Program-made: the position numbers and the translations under genes
From: Nipponacmea schrenckii
Lineage: Eukaryota > Mollusca > Gastropoda > Lottiidae
Assembly: GCA_030562195.1 (NCBI GenBank)
Contig: JAUJPP010000003.1
Coordinates: 41,174,602 to 41,238,601, forward strand
Direction: 5' to 3'
DNA: 64,000 nucleotides
Notes under the pieces: model-generated
Database searches by the model: none
What the model saw: the letters and a program-made list of their open reading frames with translations, nothing else
What the model was told of the DNA's origin: nothing
Shown: positions 1-12,423 of the stretch, piece by piece
Layout of the letters: each line of letters starts with the position of its first letter
Position numbering within the stretch: the first letter of the stretch is position 1

Positions 1-121
1 TATCATTGTTCGCTCTTGTTGATATTATTTTTTCTTCGATTAAAAATTTATTTAATTCCAATCCGAAAGCTAAGAGCTACTCTACTATGAATTTTATCTG
101 AAACTTTCTTTTACTTTTCAG

Positions 122-2678
122 CATGGCTGGGTTCATTAGCTTATGGTGTCATGAAACTTTTTGGACCAATAACTGGTTTCTTTGTGATACGATTTAACAA
201 CCGAGCTGCCATGGTGTTGGGGTGTTTCCTTTGTTCTGCATCGACTCTTGTCTCGTCTTTTATTGTTACGATGGAAGTTTTATATGTTACATATTCTGTC
301 ATATATGGAATTGGAGCTAGTCTTGTTATCAACTGTGCCATGGTTTTAGCTAATTCCTATTTCGATAAACATTTGGGTTATGCAACCGGTTTTGTTTGTG
401 CAGGAAGTAGTATTGGATCATTGATATTGGCTCCATTATCTCAATTTATAATAGATTCATTTGGTTGGAGAGTGGCATTTCGTCTGTTTTCTGCAACATT
501 TGTTGCTGTTGGTGTTTTGAATTGTTGTGTCAAGCCAATTAGGAAAAGGGGAAAAGAAGAATATGGGCCTGATAAAAACCATTCGATTGAAAGGAAAATG
601 TCGTTTGATACTAGTGTGTGTAAACGTTCGCCTTTGTTAAGGAACAGAGCCTTTATCTTATGGATGGTTGGTACAGCATTGGGTATGTTTGGATATCTCA
701 TACCGTTTGTGCATTTGGTAAGTATATTTTAATAACCATGATCATAAGTCTTACCATTGCGATATGAATTTTGACTTGAAGTCGTTGCTGTGTATTGCCC
801 TGCTTTTATGCAATGGTTACATTTACAAGAAGAATTTTGTTATTATTAAATTGTGTATATATATGTACGTTTGTTATTGTAGGTGTCGTATGGTGTTACT
901 CATGGAATACCAACATATAAGTGTACTTATTTTATAATGGTACTAGGTGGTGCCACGACTATTGGGAGATTGGTTTCAGGTCGTATAGTTCAGAATGGTT
1001 ATTTGAAAAGTTTACCTTTAAATCAATTGTGTATGATCATTACTGGAGTACTCTTTATAATTCTGCCTACATTTACCAGCTTTGCAGGACTATTACCGTT
1101 CATTGTCGTTCTTGGATTAGTTGATGGTTGTTATTCTGTGTTGTTACCAATGGTTACCTGTTCATTGGTGGGTTATAATGATACTATTTTAGCATGGGGA
1201 ATGTTAGCGTGTACTTGTTCTCTTTCCTGCACCCTGGGTCCTCCTGCTGCTGGTGAGTATATTTTTTTGATTGGTGTTTGGTAGGCTTTATAACAAAACA
1301 CTAAATATAAATATACATCAGATTCAGAAAATATAGTAGTATAATAAAATTTTACTATAATTATATAATTTAATAAGGCGCAAAAGACGGGTCAAATACG
1401 TATGTCACTATTGTTATAAACTTCATAAGCTCAAGGGCCCAATTATTTATGACAAACCAATTTTTTACATTAATGCTTATTTTTCAGGTGCCTTATTTGA
1501 TTTTTACGGTAATTATAACTTAGCTTTTCATGCGGCTGGGGTTCCTGTCATCTTTGGTGCTCTAATACTTTTCTTCATACCATGGGCACAGAGAACATCG
1601 CCACCAACACTTAACACTTTAAACTTTGATAAATCTGCTGAAAATGTCATCGATTCTGGAAAGGGCAGTGATGAACGATTACATGGAGAACCATCAGAAG
1701 AAACTCTTCGATTTAACAATTTAAGAGATATGGGGTATATTTTACCGTCGGGCGAGGTAAATTCGGATGTCCAATACTACATAGCTACTCATCCGAGCGG
1801 AAAATTGGATCCGACGGTCAACACATCACTTAACGAATACCAGTATTCTCTCAGAAGTTACCCAATTGATATGCAATTGCAATCACCATCTTTGATCTCC
1901 GGACCTGACGGTATGCCCATATCTGTACCATCATCTATTCTGGTAAGGAGTTTTATTAAAAATGAGTTGCTGGTACCGGTTTCTTTAAGAAATCGAAATG
2001 TTATTCTTTTCTATTTTATAATTTACACAGCATGATTTTCTGCCATTTTTCGGGTATTCCATCATGTTTATCTCCTCGTTTTATCTTCATGTGCAATGTT
2101 AAGTTACTACGAACTTTTTTCTGTTGAAACCACGGATTGCATTGTACTATCGAATTTAATGGCTGTATTTACATACTTCTGTCACGAAAGAACGGATATT
2201 GCAGTCACCTTTGGAAAGTACTGTTAACCAGAATAAAATGACATCTGAGCGCTGCTAAAGGCCCATATCTAGTTCAAATTTCAGTTGACTGTGGATTGCA
2301 TAGTTGCTTTTGTTTTAGGTTCCACGTTCTAGATCAACTACAAAATCGACTTCAACGAGGTTAAGTGTATCCTCCCCAAAACGTCCAAAGTATGTCGATG
2401 CTGGAACCCAATTTGATGGCAGTACTGATACTGCGCCAGAACTCTGTAGAGAAATGCAGTCAATCCAACATAGTGATTGGTCATTTAGAAATGGTTCAGC
2501 TACCACGTCTGGCATAAATTCACATTTCGATAACAGAGCTACAGAACAAAAATCTGCATGTGTACAAACAAATGATAGCGTAAAATCTGGATTCGTATCC
2601 GTTTCTTCCATAAAGGAAGGTGAAGAGCAAGATGCATTTAGGAACATATTTAAAGATACGAGTGATACAAATGTTTGA
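122..2678 (+). CDS. Monocarboxylate transporter-like protein (SLC16, MFS), 3' part, four exons
   Basis: Spliced CDS joining 122-717, 883-1252, 1488-1942 and 2319-2678; every intron is GT-AG and phases agree (0, 1, 0). It enters through an acceptor at 120-121, so upstream exons with the start codon and TM1 are missing. About 592 residues are visible. Numbering from the first whole codon (124): TM2 about 1-24, TM3 29-49, TM4 50-76, TM5 86-110, TM6 116-138, a charged loop, TM7 177-200, TM8 213-233, TM9 247-262, TM10 266-292, TM11 300-321, TM12 335-353. The block YFDKHLGYATGFVCAGSSIG (79-98), followed by GWR (114-116), matches the SLC16 signature around TM5; GATTIGRLVSG in TM8 also fits. A tail of about 240 residues, rich in Ser/Thr, follows TM12 and is predicted cytosolic. 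Known SLC16 proteins move monocarboxylates, thyroid hormone, aromatic amino acids or creatine across the plasma membrane, some with protons; the substrate cannot be told here. Family assignment is firm, subfamily is not. Confidence 0.9.
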
Positions 2679-3060
2679 TTATGTTGGACGATACTTGTGT
2701 ACATTTTTTAAACACATAATGATCCTGTACCATCAACTTGATGGTGGATTAGCTGCTGTGAATAGAATTAGTTGGTTTGTGTATACAGAAAGATTTTTGA
2801 TTGAAATCGATTTGGAAGTCATTGATGTCTTATGAATGTGATGAGATATTTACAGGCATTATCCGATGCCCTGTTTTCCATTAATCAAATTAAAATACAG
2901 ATGACAGCAGTCTCTGTTTCTTGAACGTAAAACCAGGCGCTAATTTGATGCAAACAGCAATTAAGAAAGAATGAAACAAAGAAACTGTGTAAAGACTGAT
3001 TTTCGGTTTTGAATTTACATCCTATCTAGGAGCATACAAATAAAAAGTTCATTATTATTC
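2679..3060 (+). other. 3' UTR of the SLC16-like gene (inferred)
   Basis: Non-coding sequence after the TGA at 2676-2678. The first canonical AATAAA downstream is at 3039-3044, which would give a 3' UTR of about 380 nt. A further AATAAA-like stretch near 3235 could serve as an alternative. The end is inferred from the signal only. Confidence 0.5.
3039..3044 (+). terminator. Polyadenylation signal AATAAA
   Basis: Canonical hexamer about 360 nt after the stop codon, the first on this strand after the gene. A and T are common here, so a chance match is possible. Confidence 0.45.
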
Positions 3061-3489
3061 GATATAAGGTTTGATTAAAATTCTTGTCACTTTTGAAGAG
3101 AGTTGTCATGTACCTGTATAAACTTTACGAACTTTTCTCGGTAAATATATTTACTTCACACCTATATACATATCACTTTACATAGACTGCACAAAGTCAA
3201 TCTTCAGTTTAAATGCGATTAATTCATTAACATAAAATAAATATAGTATGGAGTAAAAGTCACATTTTTGGTGAAATGTTTCTAATGGCTTGATACTAAG
3301 ATATCTCAACCCAAAAACCAACCACCATAAAAGAAAAAAATAAGAATAAAATAATAGAAATTAAAAAAAAACTGAAGCGTTGATCTACCACAGTCGAAGT
3401 GCATTGTCATGTTTTATAGAGTCAGTGTGTTCACCAACACATTTAAAACTGTATTTCACGGGTAAATCTAGTATAAAAAATGATGTAAT

Positions 3490-6395
3490 TATAACTATCA
3501 TAAAGTTAGTGTATTATAAACAATTAAAGAGCCAAAGCGATATTAACTATCATAGAGTCAGGTTAGTATAAACTATTATACAGTAAGGGTATTATAAACT
3601 ATTAAACAGTCAGTGTATTATAAACTAATATACAGTCAGGGTGTTATAAACTATTATACAGTCAGTTTATTATAAACTATTATACAGTCAGTGTATTATA
3701 AACTATTATACAGTCAGTGTATTATAAACTATTATACAGTCAGGGTGATATAAACTATTATACAGTCAAGGTATAATAAACTATTATACAGTCAGGGTGA
3801 TATAAACTATTATACAGTCAGGGTGCTATAAACTATTATACAGTCAGTTTATTATAAACTATTATACAGTTAGGGTTTTTTAAACTATTATACAGTCAGG
3901 GTACTATAAACTAATATAAAGTCAGTGTATAATAAACTATTATACAGTCAGTGTATTATAAACTAATATAAGGTCAGGGTACTATAAAAAATTATACAGT
4001 CAGTGTATTATAAACTAATATAAGGTCAGGGTACTATAAAAAATTATACAGTCAGGGTGTTATAAACTATTATACAGTCAAGGTGTTATAAACTATTACA
4101 CAGTCAGGGTAATATAAACTATTATACAGTCAGTGTATAATAAACTATTATAGAGTCAGTGTATTATAAACTATTATACAGTCAGTGTATTATAAACTAT
4201 TAAAAAGTCAGTGTATTATAAACTATTATACAGTCAGGGTGATATAAACTAATATAAAGTCAATGTATAATAAACTATTATACAGTCAGTGTATTATAAA
4301 CTAATATAAGGTCAGGGTACTATAAACAATTATACAGTCAGTGTATTATAAACTAATATACAGTCAGGGTACTATAAATTATTACACAGTCAGGGTAATA
4401 TAAACTATTATACAGTCAGTGTATAATAAACTATTAAACAGTCTGTGTATTATAAACTAATATACAGTCAGTGTATTATAAACTATTATACAGTCAAGGT
4501 ATTATAAACTAATATAAAGTCAATGTATAATAAACTATTATACAGTCAGTGTATAATAAACTATTATACAGTCAGGGTATTATAAACTTTTATACAGTCA
4601 GTGTATTATAAACTAATATAGAATCAGTGTAACAGAAACTAGGATAGAGCCAGGGTAATATAAACTATTATACAGTCAGGGTATTATAAACTTATATACA
4701 GTCAGGGTATTATAAACTATTATACAGTCAGTGTATTATAAACTATTATACAGTCAGGGTGTTATAAACTATTATACAGTCAAGGTGATATAAACTAATA
4801 TAAAGTCAAGGTGTTATAAACTATTATACAGTCAGTGTTTTATAAACTATTATACAGTCAGGGTATTATAAACTATTATACAGTCAGTGTATTATAAACT
4901 ATTATAGAATCAGTGTAACAGAAACTAGGATAGAGCCAGGGAATTATAAACTATCATAGAGTCAGTGTATTATAAACAAATATACAGTCAGGGTACTATA
5001 AACTATTATACAGTCAGTGTATTATAAACTATTATACAGTCAGGGTATTATAAACAAATAGACAGTCAGTGTATTATAAACTTATATAGAATCAGTGTAA
5101 CAGAAACTAGGATAGAGCCAAGGAATTATATACTATCATAGAGTCAGTGTATTATAAACAAATATACAGTCAGGGTACTATAAACTATTATACAGTCAGT
5201 GTATTATAAACTATTATACAGTCAGGGTATTATAAACAAATATACAGTCAGGGTATTTTAACTTAATATAGAGTCAGTGTATTCTAAACTATTATACAGT
5301 CAGGGTACTATAAACTATTATAGAGTCAGTGTATTATAAACTATTGTGTGTTATAAACTATTATACAGTCAGGGTATTATAAACAAATATACAGTCAGGG
5401 TATTATAAACTAATATAGAGTCAGTGTACTATAAACTATTATACAGTCAGGGTACTATAAACTATTATACAGTCAGTGTACTATAAACTATTATACATTC
5501 AGTGTATTATAAACTAATATACAGTCAGTGTATTATAAACTAATATACAGTCAGTGTATTATAAACTATTATACATTCAGTGTATTATAAACTAATATAC
5601 AGTCAGGGTGTTATAAACTATTATACAGTCAAGGTGTTATAAACTAATACACAGTCAGTGTATTATAAACAAATATACAGTCAGGGTATTATAAACTATT
5701 ATACAGTCAAGGTATTATAAACTATTATAGAGTCAGTGTATTATAAACTATTATACAGTCAGGGTGCTATAAACTATTATACAGTCAGTGTACTATAAAC
5801 TATTATACAGTCAAGGTATTATAAACTAATATACAGTCAGGGTACTATAAACTATTATACAGTCAGGGTGCTATAAACTATTATACAGTCAAGGTATTAT
5901 AAACTATTATACAGTCAGTGTATTATAAACTATTATACAGTCAGGGTATTATAAACTAATATACAGTCAGGGTGTTATAAACTATTATACAGTCAAGGTA
6001 TTATAAACTATTATACAGTCAGGGTACTATAAACTATTATACAGTCAGTGTATTATAAACTAATATACAGTCAGTGTGCTATAAACTATTATACAGTCAA
6101 GGTATTATAAACTATTATACAGTCAGTGTATAATAAACTATTATAGAGTCAGTGTATTATAAACTAATATACAGTCAGTGTATTATAAACTATTTTACAG
6201 TCAGGGTGCTATAAACTATTATACAGTCAAGGTATTATAAACTTATATACAGTCAGGGTGTTATAAACTATTATACAGTCAGGGTATTATAAACTATTAT
6301 ATAGTCAGTGTATTATAAACTATTAAAGAGTCAGGGTGTGATTAACTATTATACAGTCGGGGTATTATAAAAAGTATTAATATAATCTTTTAAAC
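3490..6395. repeat. 26-bp minisatellite array, left part (about 110 copies)
   Basis: Near-perfect head-to-tail copies of a 26-bp unit whose core is TATAAACTATTATACAGTCA followed by a variable GGGTAT, GTGTAT or AGGTGT. Units carry mostly point changes, so the register is kept. A distinctive variant (GAATCAGTGTAACAGAAAC) occurs at 4621, 4907 and 5089, exactly 11 and 7 units apart, showing higher-order duplication. The first few units (3490-3600) are decayed. The array resumes at 7981 after an inserted element. No spacers, so this is not a CRISPR. Confidence 0.95.
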
Positions 6396-6435
6396 TACGG
6401 AAGCGTATTAGGGCCATTCAATTTTTTTTTTTTTT

Positions 6436-6809
6436 AAATTTTCAAGTTAGTAACTTGAATTTTCAAGTTAGTATCTTGAATTTTCAAGTTAGTAACTTGA
6501 ATTTTCAAGTTAGTATCTTGAATTTTCAAGTTAGTATCTTGAATTTTCAAGTTAGTATCTTGAATTTTCAAGTTAGTAACTTGAATTTTCAAGTTAGTAT
6601 CTTGAATTTTCAAGTTAGTAACTTGAATTTTCAAGTTAATAACTTGAATTTTCAAGTTAGAATCTTGATTTTTCAAGTTAGTATCTTGAATTTTCAAGTT
6701 AGTAACTTGAATTTTCAAGTTAGTAACTTGAATTTTCTAGTTAGTATCTTGATTTTTCAAGTTAGTAACTTGAATTTTCAAGTTAGTAACTTGAATTTTC
6801 AATTTAGTA
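6436..6809. repeat. 21-bp self-palindromic repeat, left arm of foldback
   Basis: About 18 copies of a 21-bp unit containing TTCAAGTTAGTAACTTGAA, a 19-bp palindrome around one central base (variants read GTATC). Because 21 is divisible by three, both strands stay open and give artefact peptides of the NFQVSNL or LKIQVTN kind; these are not genes. Confidence 0.92.
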
Positions 6810-6810
6810 T

Positions 6811-7325
6811 CATACTATACCCACCCATTCCAACTAACATACCTCCCATCATACCATACCCACCCATTACAACATACCATATTTACCCATTACAACTAGC
6901 ATACCTCCCATAACACCATACCCACTCATTACAACTTGCCTATCATACAATCTACCAATGACACTAACCATATCTCCAATCCTACTATACCCGTCCATTG
7001 CAACTAGCATACCTCCCATCATACCATACCCATCCATTCCAACTGGCCTATCATACAATCTACCAGTTACACTAACCATACCACCCATCATACCATACCC
7101 ACCCATTCCAACTAGCATACCTCCCATCATACCATACCCATCCATTCCAACTAGCATACCTCCCATCATACCATACCCACCCATTACAACTAGCATACTT
7201 CATATTATACCATATCCACCCATTACAACAGGCCTAGCATACAATCTACCAATTCCAACATACATACCTCCCACCATACCCACACTAACCATATCTCCAA
7301 TCATACTATACCCACCCATTCGCTA
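6811..7325. repeat. 39-bp repeat, left half of foldback centre
   Basis: Tandem, partly shuffled copies of a 39-bp unit with the words CATACCTCCCATCATACC and ACCCACCCATTCCAACTAG. They are the reverse complement of the units at 7326-7809. In-frame length (13 codons) creates artefact Pro/Ile-rich and Met/Gly-rich open frames. Confidence 0.88.
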
Positions 7326-7809
7326 GTTGGAATGGGTCGGTATGGTATGATGGAAGGTATGCTTAGTGGAATGGGTAGATTGTATGATAGGCATGTTGTA
7401 ATGGGTGGGTATGGTATGATAGGAGGTATGCTAGTTGTAATGGGTGGGTATGGTATGATAGAAGGTATGCTAGTTGGAATGAGTGGGTATAGTATGATGG
7501 GAGGTATAACAGTTGGAATGGGTGAGCATGGTGTGATGGGGGGGGGTATGCTTAGTAGAATTGGTAGATTGTATAATAGGCCAGTTGGAATGGGTGGGTA
7601 TGGTATGAGGGGAGGTATGCTTAGTGGAATGGGTAGATTGTATGATTTGCCAATTGTAATGGGTGGGTATGGTATGATAGGAGGTATGCTATTTGGAATG
7701 AGTGGGTATGGTATGATGGGAGGTATGCTTAGTGGAATAGGTAGATTGTATGATAGGCCAGTTGGAATGGGTGCGTATGGTAGGTATGCTAGTTGGTATT
7801 GGTGGGTAA
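7326..7809. repeat. 39-bp repeat, right half of foldback centre
   Basis: Units carrying ATGGGTGGGTATGGTATG and GGAGGTATGCTAGTTGG, the reverse complement of the left half. The strand is G-rich, with repeated GGGTGGG words and one GGGGGGG run near 7540. The long open frame across it is a repeat artefact. Confidence 0.88.
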
Positions 7810-7815
7810 AGTATG

Positions 7816-7940
7816 ATACTAACTTGAACAGTCAAGATACTAACTTGAAAATTCAAGATACTAACTTGAAAATTCAAGATACTAACTTTAAAATTCAAGT
7901 TACTAACTTGAAAATTCAAGTTACTAACTTGAAAATTAAA
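7816..7940. repeat. 21-bp self-palindromic repeat, right arm of foldback
   Basis: About six copies of the 21-bp unit in inverted orientation (AATTCAAGTTACTAACTTG), mirroring 6436-6809 but with a third as many copies, followed by an A-tract and the terminal repeat. Confidence 0.9.
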
Positions 7941-7980
7941 AAAAAAAAAAAAAATTGAATGGCCCTAATACGCTTCCGTA

Positions 7981-8530
7981 ATAAACTTTTAAAGAGTCAG
8001 TATATTTTAAACTATTATAATACTAAATAAATAAATCTATCACATTACTACAAAGAGTCGGCATAACATACTATTATACAGTCAGGGTACTATAAACTAA
8101 TATACAGTCAGGGTATTATAAACTATTATACAGTCAGGGTATTATAAACTATTATACAGTCAGTTTATTATAAACTATTATACAGTCAGGGTGATATAAA
8201 CTAATATACAGTCAGGGTACTATAAACTATTATACAGTCAGGGTATTATAAACTATTATACAGTCAGTTTATTATAAACTATTATACAGTCAGGGTGTTA
8301 TAAACTATTATACAATCAGGGTATTATAAACTATTATACAGTCAGGGTACTATAAACTAATATACAGTCAGGGTATTATAAACTATTATACAGTCAGGGT
8401 ATTATAAACTATTATACAGTCAGGGTATTATAAACTAATATACAGTCAGGGTACTATAAACTAATATACAGTCAGGGTATTATAAACTATTATAGAGTCA
8501 GTATAACATAAACTATACAGTCACGATATT
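7981..8530. repeat. 26-bp minisatellite array, right part
   Basis: Same 26-bp unit as at 3490-6395, about 18 good copies from 8060, with decayed units at both ends and a fading tail to about 8660 that includes two CACGATATTGTTATCT words. It shows that the foldback element split one original array. Confidence 0.93.
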
Positions 8531-8660
8531 GTTATCTATTAGAGAATTAGAGTGTCGTCAACTATTATAACATGTAATAATAAAACGTGTACCGTAACAT
8601 AAACTATCATAGAATCACGATATTGTTATCTGTTATAGAGTCGGGGTATTTTTGGAGCTA

Positions 8661-11600
8661 TTTGATGGTTTCTTGTGCCTACCTCGACTTTTCAAAACCG
8701 CACACTGAGTGAACTGAACGTCGAAGTAAATAAGACATCAAAAAAATAAGTCCTACCATTTCTGTGAACCCACAAGTAAAACGGAGAAGATGGGAAGTCT
8801 GTTCCCATAAGAACACCGATTGTTCTGATCGTTATGACGTAAGTTAGTGTAATTTCGAGTAAGTATTAAATGTTATATTATTACGCTAATCTCAGGGATG
8901 TATAGGATGTTCATTTGTCGGTATATAATCACAGATTAACACTTTCCTTGTTTATTTACATATCAGACACAGAAAGGGAAACACGTTCTAGCATTGTGTG
9001 TCATGACCAGAATCATTCATTGAATTCGATACGATTGATGGACTTTCACGTTCAACAGCAGTGAAATATATTTTAACTTATTATCTCATGGTCGGCAAGT
9101 TATTTGAATCAATCTAACAAGAGCAATATAACGAAGTGAGGTGCAATTAAATTTGTTTTATTTCAAAAGACATTGATATTTACTTACAAAAATATAAAAT
9201 TATGGCAACATATCGAATAATGTTGTCATCAGTAGCTAAAGTACATGAGTAGATGAGTGGAGGCCCATGGATTGGGACCCTTCTCTTGGTAAATGTTTTT
9301 TTTTGTATATTATTCTTTCATTCTGAAACCGCTCTGTATGACAATTTAATGCCTGTTACTGGAATTTACTCATTTGTCATTGCTGGTTTAATCATAATTG
9401 TATACTTTGGTAAAAAATCATTGTATCTTTTCTTTTGGTAGATGGTGCTCTCATGGGAGGAGTCCAGTAGACTAAGTTCTACCAGTCCCTGTTGTAATCT
9501 AGCCATTCGCTTTCATGAAATCAAATATTATATCGATTGAAATATTACAGACAAATATTTCAAACCGTACACACACCATAATTACAGAAACTGTCATATT
9601 CAAGCAGACGACACTTTTTACCCTTTCCGCACGTGCTAGGGTACGCATGCGTGGATACATTGAGTAAATAAAGCCGAGATAGGGGAATTATTTGATTTGC
9701 GTTAGTCAAGTTTTGTTCAGTTTAGTTTTATTACAGTATTTGAGTGACATGAATGGAAATTACCCGATTTTTTACAAGAAGGAAATAAGGCAAGTCTATC
9801 TTTACTCAATCTAATAAAAATGTTGATATAGTATTAAATGCATAGTGTAATTCACTTACAATGCAATATTTCTTATTCAATATTGTTAATTAGAATCTTC
9901 TTCTCATCCTGAAATCAAATCTTTCAAAGACTTTAAGGCACCCGATAGAAATCAAAAAAGTATTAACAGCTACATAGCATCATCTGGATTGTCTTTCGTT
10001 AGATCAGGGCTGTCTCGAGCCTTACTCCAGACGTGTAATCTTCAATTTTTTTTCATTCTTTCCACACATGCGAGGCTATAAGCAACGCTCGATAATGCAG
10101 CCTTCTGAAACAATCATTTTGGCACATAACACACTCTAAAACAGGCAATGAAGGGCTTATTCTAAGTTATATATGATTTTCTGCTGTTATTCAAAGTAAT
10201 TTGATAAATCAAAATAATTTGAAGACATAACTTTAAACGTGTGCCAGTGCCACCTTCTTAATAGTGACAAGTTATCAATTAACAATCCCTTATATCTTAA
10301 TTATATCGAGTTCTCATATACTTTTGTTATGAAAGTTTCTTTTATTGTAATCTTTGCAATAAGGCATAGATGGATTAGTCACTTCCATTTCAGACATTTT
10401 GCGTTTGTTCAATTAAACATTTTTTCTTGGCATCAAGTTTTTGTTGCTATACCATGCCAAAGCATCTTAGCTTCTAAACTAATCAAGATCTTGGAGAAGT
10501 TTCCGACTTAATGGTATTTTGAACACTCAAAACAAATTTTTATTCGAAAAGTGAAATTTCTATTCTTATATCATAACAAATGTCCATATAACGTGTCAGT
10601 TGATTCTTATAATTGAAAGTTTTAATTGTCCAGACAATGTCAAAAAATTAATATATCATGTTTCTATCAGAGAGGCCAAGTAGGGTTTCGCTTGCTTAAA
10701 GATATGCTACATGCCTTGTCAATAGTCGTGAAATAATGTGATAATTAATATATATAGCTGCAGTTCCCTTTCGCAGAAACAAACGATTCAGGCATGCATA
10801 TTAATCAGAAATGTACCAATTAGAAAGAGATGACTTGAACAAATGTGAGGTTAATTTACTCGGCTGCAAACATTGACACAGAAACAATTACAACCAGCGG
10901 CAACGATACCATCAACACTTCCCCGCTCGAATCTTGAAAATTTCACTTCGTGAATTCGTGCCTGTTTTTACCAAAAAAAAAAAAAAAAAAAAAACTATTT
11001 TATATCAACTTCAATTTACTCAAAATGTAACAGCCGTGAGTGTGATTTAAAAATTATAAGACCGTACATAGCTCCAGTTTTTGTTTTATGTCTACACCAC
11101 GCTGTATAGTCACAAGTAATTACTGCATTGTCTTCGAAATATTGTCTAATGATGTCAAAGTATCAGATGCAGCTTATCGAAAAAAGAGCTACAGTTCATC
11201 AAAAAAATATATTTGCTATACCAAGAGTATTATTGACATATTGTGTTTACTATTGTACAGGTTCACTATAATTATTTACTCTAGTAGATCTTAGTATTAT
11301 TATCTATGATTTAATCCTATATACAATCATACTGTATTCACATATACTTTTTATTTGTTCTATTCAATAATCCCTATGTGATAGGTGTGTGAAATTTGAG
11401 ATTTATTGTATTAATTCATCAGTATTAAGAGGGTAGGATATTATATACGAGCTTCTGTCTTGAGATGGACGGATGACGTGATAAATTGATAAATGTGTTT
11501 TCTTTTGACATTTCTTTTATATGAAATGGAAAGAAGGGGGAGGACTGATTCAAGATGTATGTAATGATAAGAATTTTGCCAAGGCAGTGGCACTTGACTA

Positions 11601-12423
11601 CTCTCTAATGATTACATTATGCCTCAGAACAACTGGATACCTTTTCAGTGTCACCAAACTTCAGCTTCCATGCAGAGAATCTTGTCTAGAGAAATATAAC
11701 TACATTAGGTAACGCTCAACCCTTTTCTGCCTCGAACTGTGGACGTTTTTGGATACGAACAGCCGCCAAAAAAACACGCATTTTAGTTCTTACTTATGAT
11801 GTAAGCTAATGCCTTTCGTGGCGATTTTATATCCGGTTTGCCATTAAGTAGTTATGAAACTACTATAATAATATTGTGGGTGTAAGATGTCTTACATAAC
11901 AGTAACGGTCGAAAAAACATCCTGACCATAAAAAACATCATAATTTATCAAACAGGTTAACCATAAATATTACCAAGACAATTTTCCGCACCGAATCTTC
12001 CGTAGAAAACAAAATATATAGTGTAGCCATTAACAAACTAGTGTAATCGGTAAAAGACGCATGGATAAAGGTAGTATATTTAAAATAAGTAAGATACCAC
12101 TGACTCTAATAGTAAGAAATCAAATATAACTGTCACCTGTTATAATTGTAGTACACAGATACCTGTCTTTTATTCTCTAATCAGGGTAAATGTCAAGGAT
12201 ACTATACAACTCACCATTGAAACATCGACCTCACATATCTCTGTCAGCCTTTTTATTTTTTTAATCAAAGCTTTTTAATTAGCTAGTGGAATGACTAGAA
12301 TCTTGACAGATACAGGGTGTTCATTTCAATTGTTTAATGTGATTTAGTCAATTTCTTTTACATACCACCCTATACAACGATGGCTCTATAGTATGTATAA
12401 TATATATATATACCAAGTTTCCA
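8661..12423. other. Non-coding stretch, no gene seen
   Basis: AT-rich single-copy-looking DNA. Open frames are short and without family resemblance. A 22-A run lies at 10973-10994 and a short TA run near 12400. No tRNA, convincing exon chain or intact mobile element was recognised. Confidence 0.6.
10973..10994. repeat. Poly-A tract (22 A)
   Basis: Uninterrupted A run. It could be the tail of an old retroposed copy, but no recognisable body or target duplication was found beside it. Confidence 0.8.

Larger units (their letters stand above)
6398..7978. mobile_element. Foldback DNA element, 1,581 bp, with TA target duplication
   Basis: The ends are a perfect inverted repeat starting CGGAAGCGTATTAGGGCC, running through ATTCAA and a T-tract (6398-6435 and about 7943-7978), with TA on both sides (6396-6397, 7979-7980). 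Inside, each arm is built from the same two minisatellites in opposite orientation: a 21-bp unit next to the termini and a 39-bp unit next to the centre, where orientation flips near 7326. A single strand could fold almost end to end, with the left arm about 270 bp longer. It sits inside the 26-bp array and carries no transposase, so it is non-autonomous. A TA duplication fits Tc1/mariner-like or ISL2EU-like mobilisation; the superfamily is not determined. Confidence 0.85.

Noticed and set aside
441..701. Minus-strand open frame over the SLC16-like exon
   Set aside because: Antisense shadow of a clearly conserved transporter exon.
6434..7958. Long open frames rich in NFQVS, LKIQDTN, PPIIPYP and MGGYGM repeats
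   Set aside because: They are translations of 21- and 39-bp tandem repeats whose lengths are multiples of three; open on both strands and lying inside the foldback element.
3490..8530. CRISPR-like regular repeats
   Set aside because: Units are contiguous with no spacers, and the window is eukaryotic; it is a minisatellite.
9253..9441. 62-codon open frame with two hydrophobic segments
   Set aside because: Looks membrane-like, with donor-like GTAAAT and GTAAAA words inside, but no acceptor, partner exon or family match was found.
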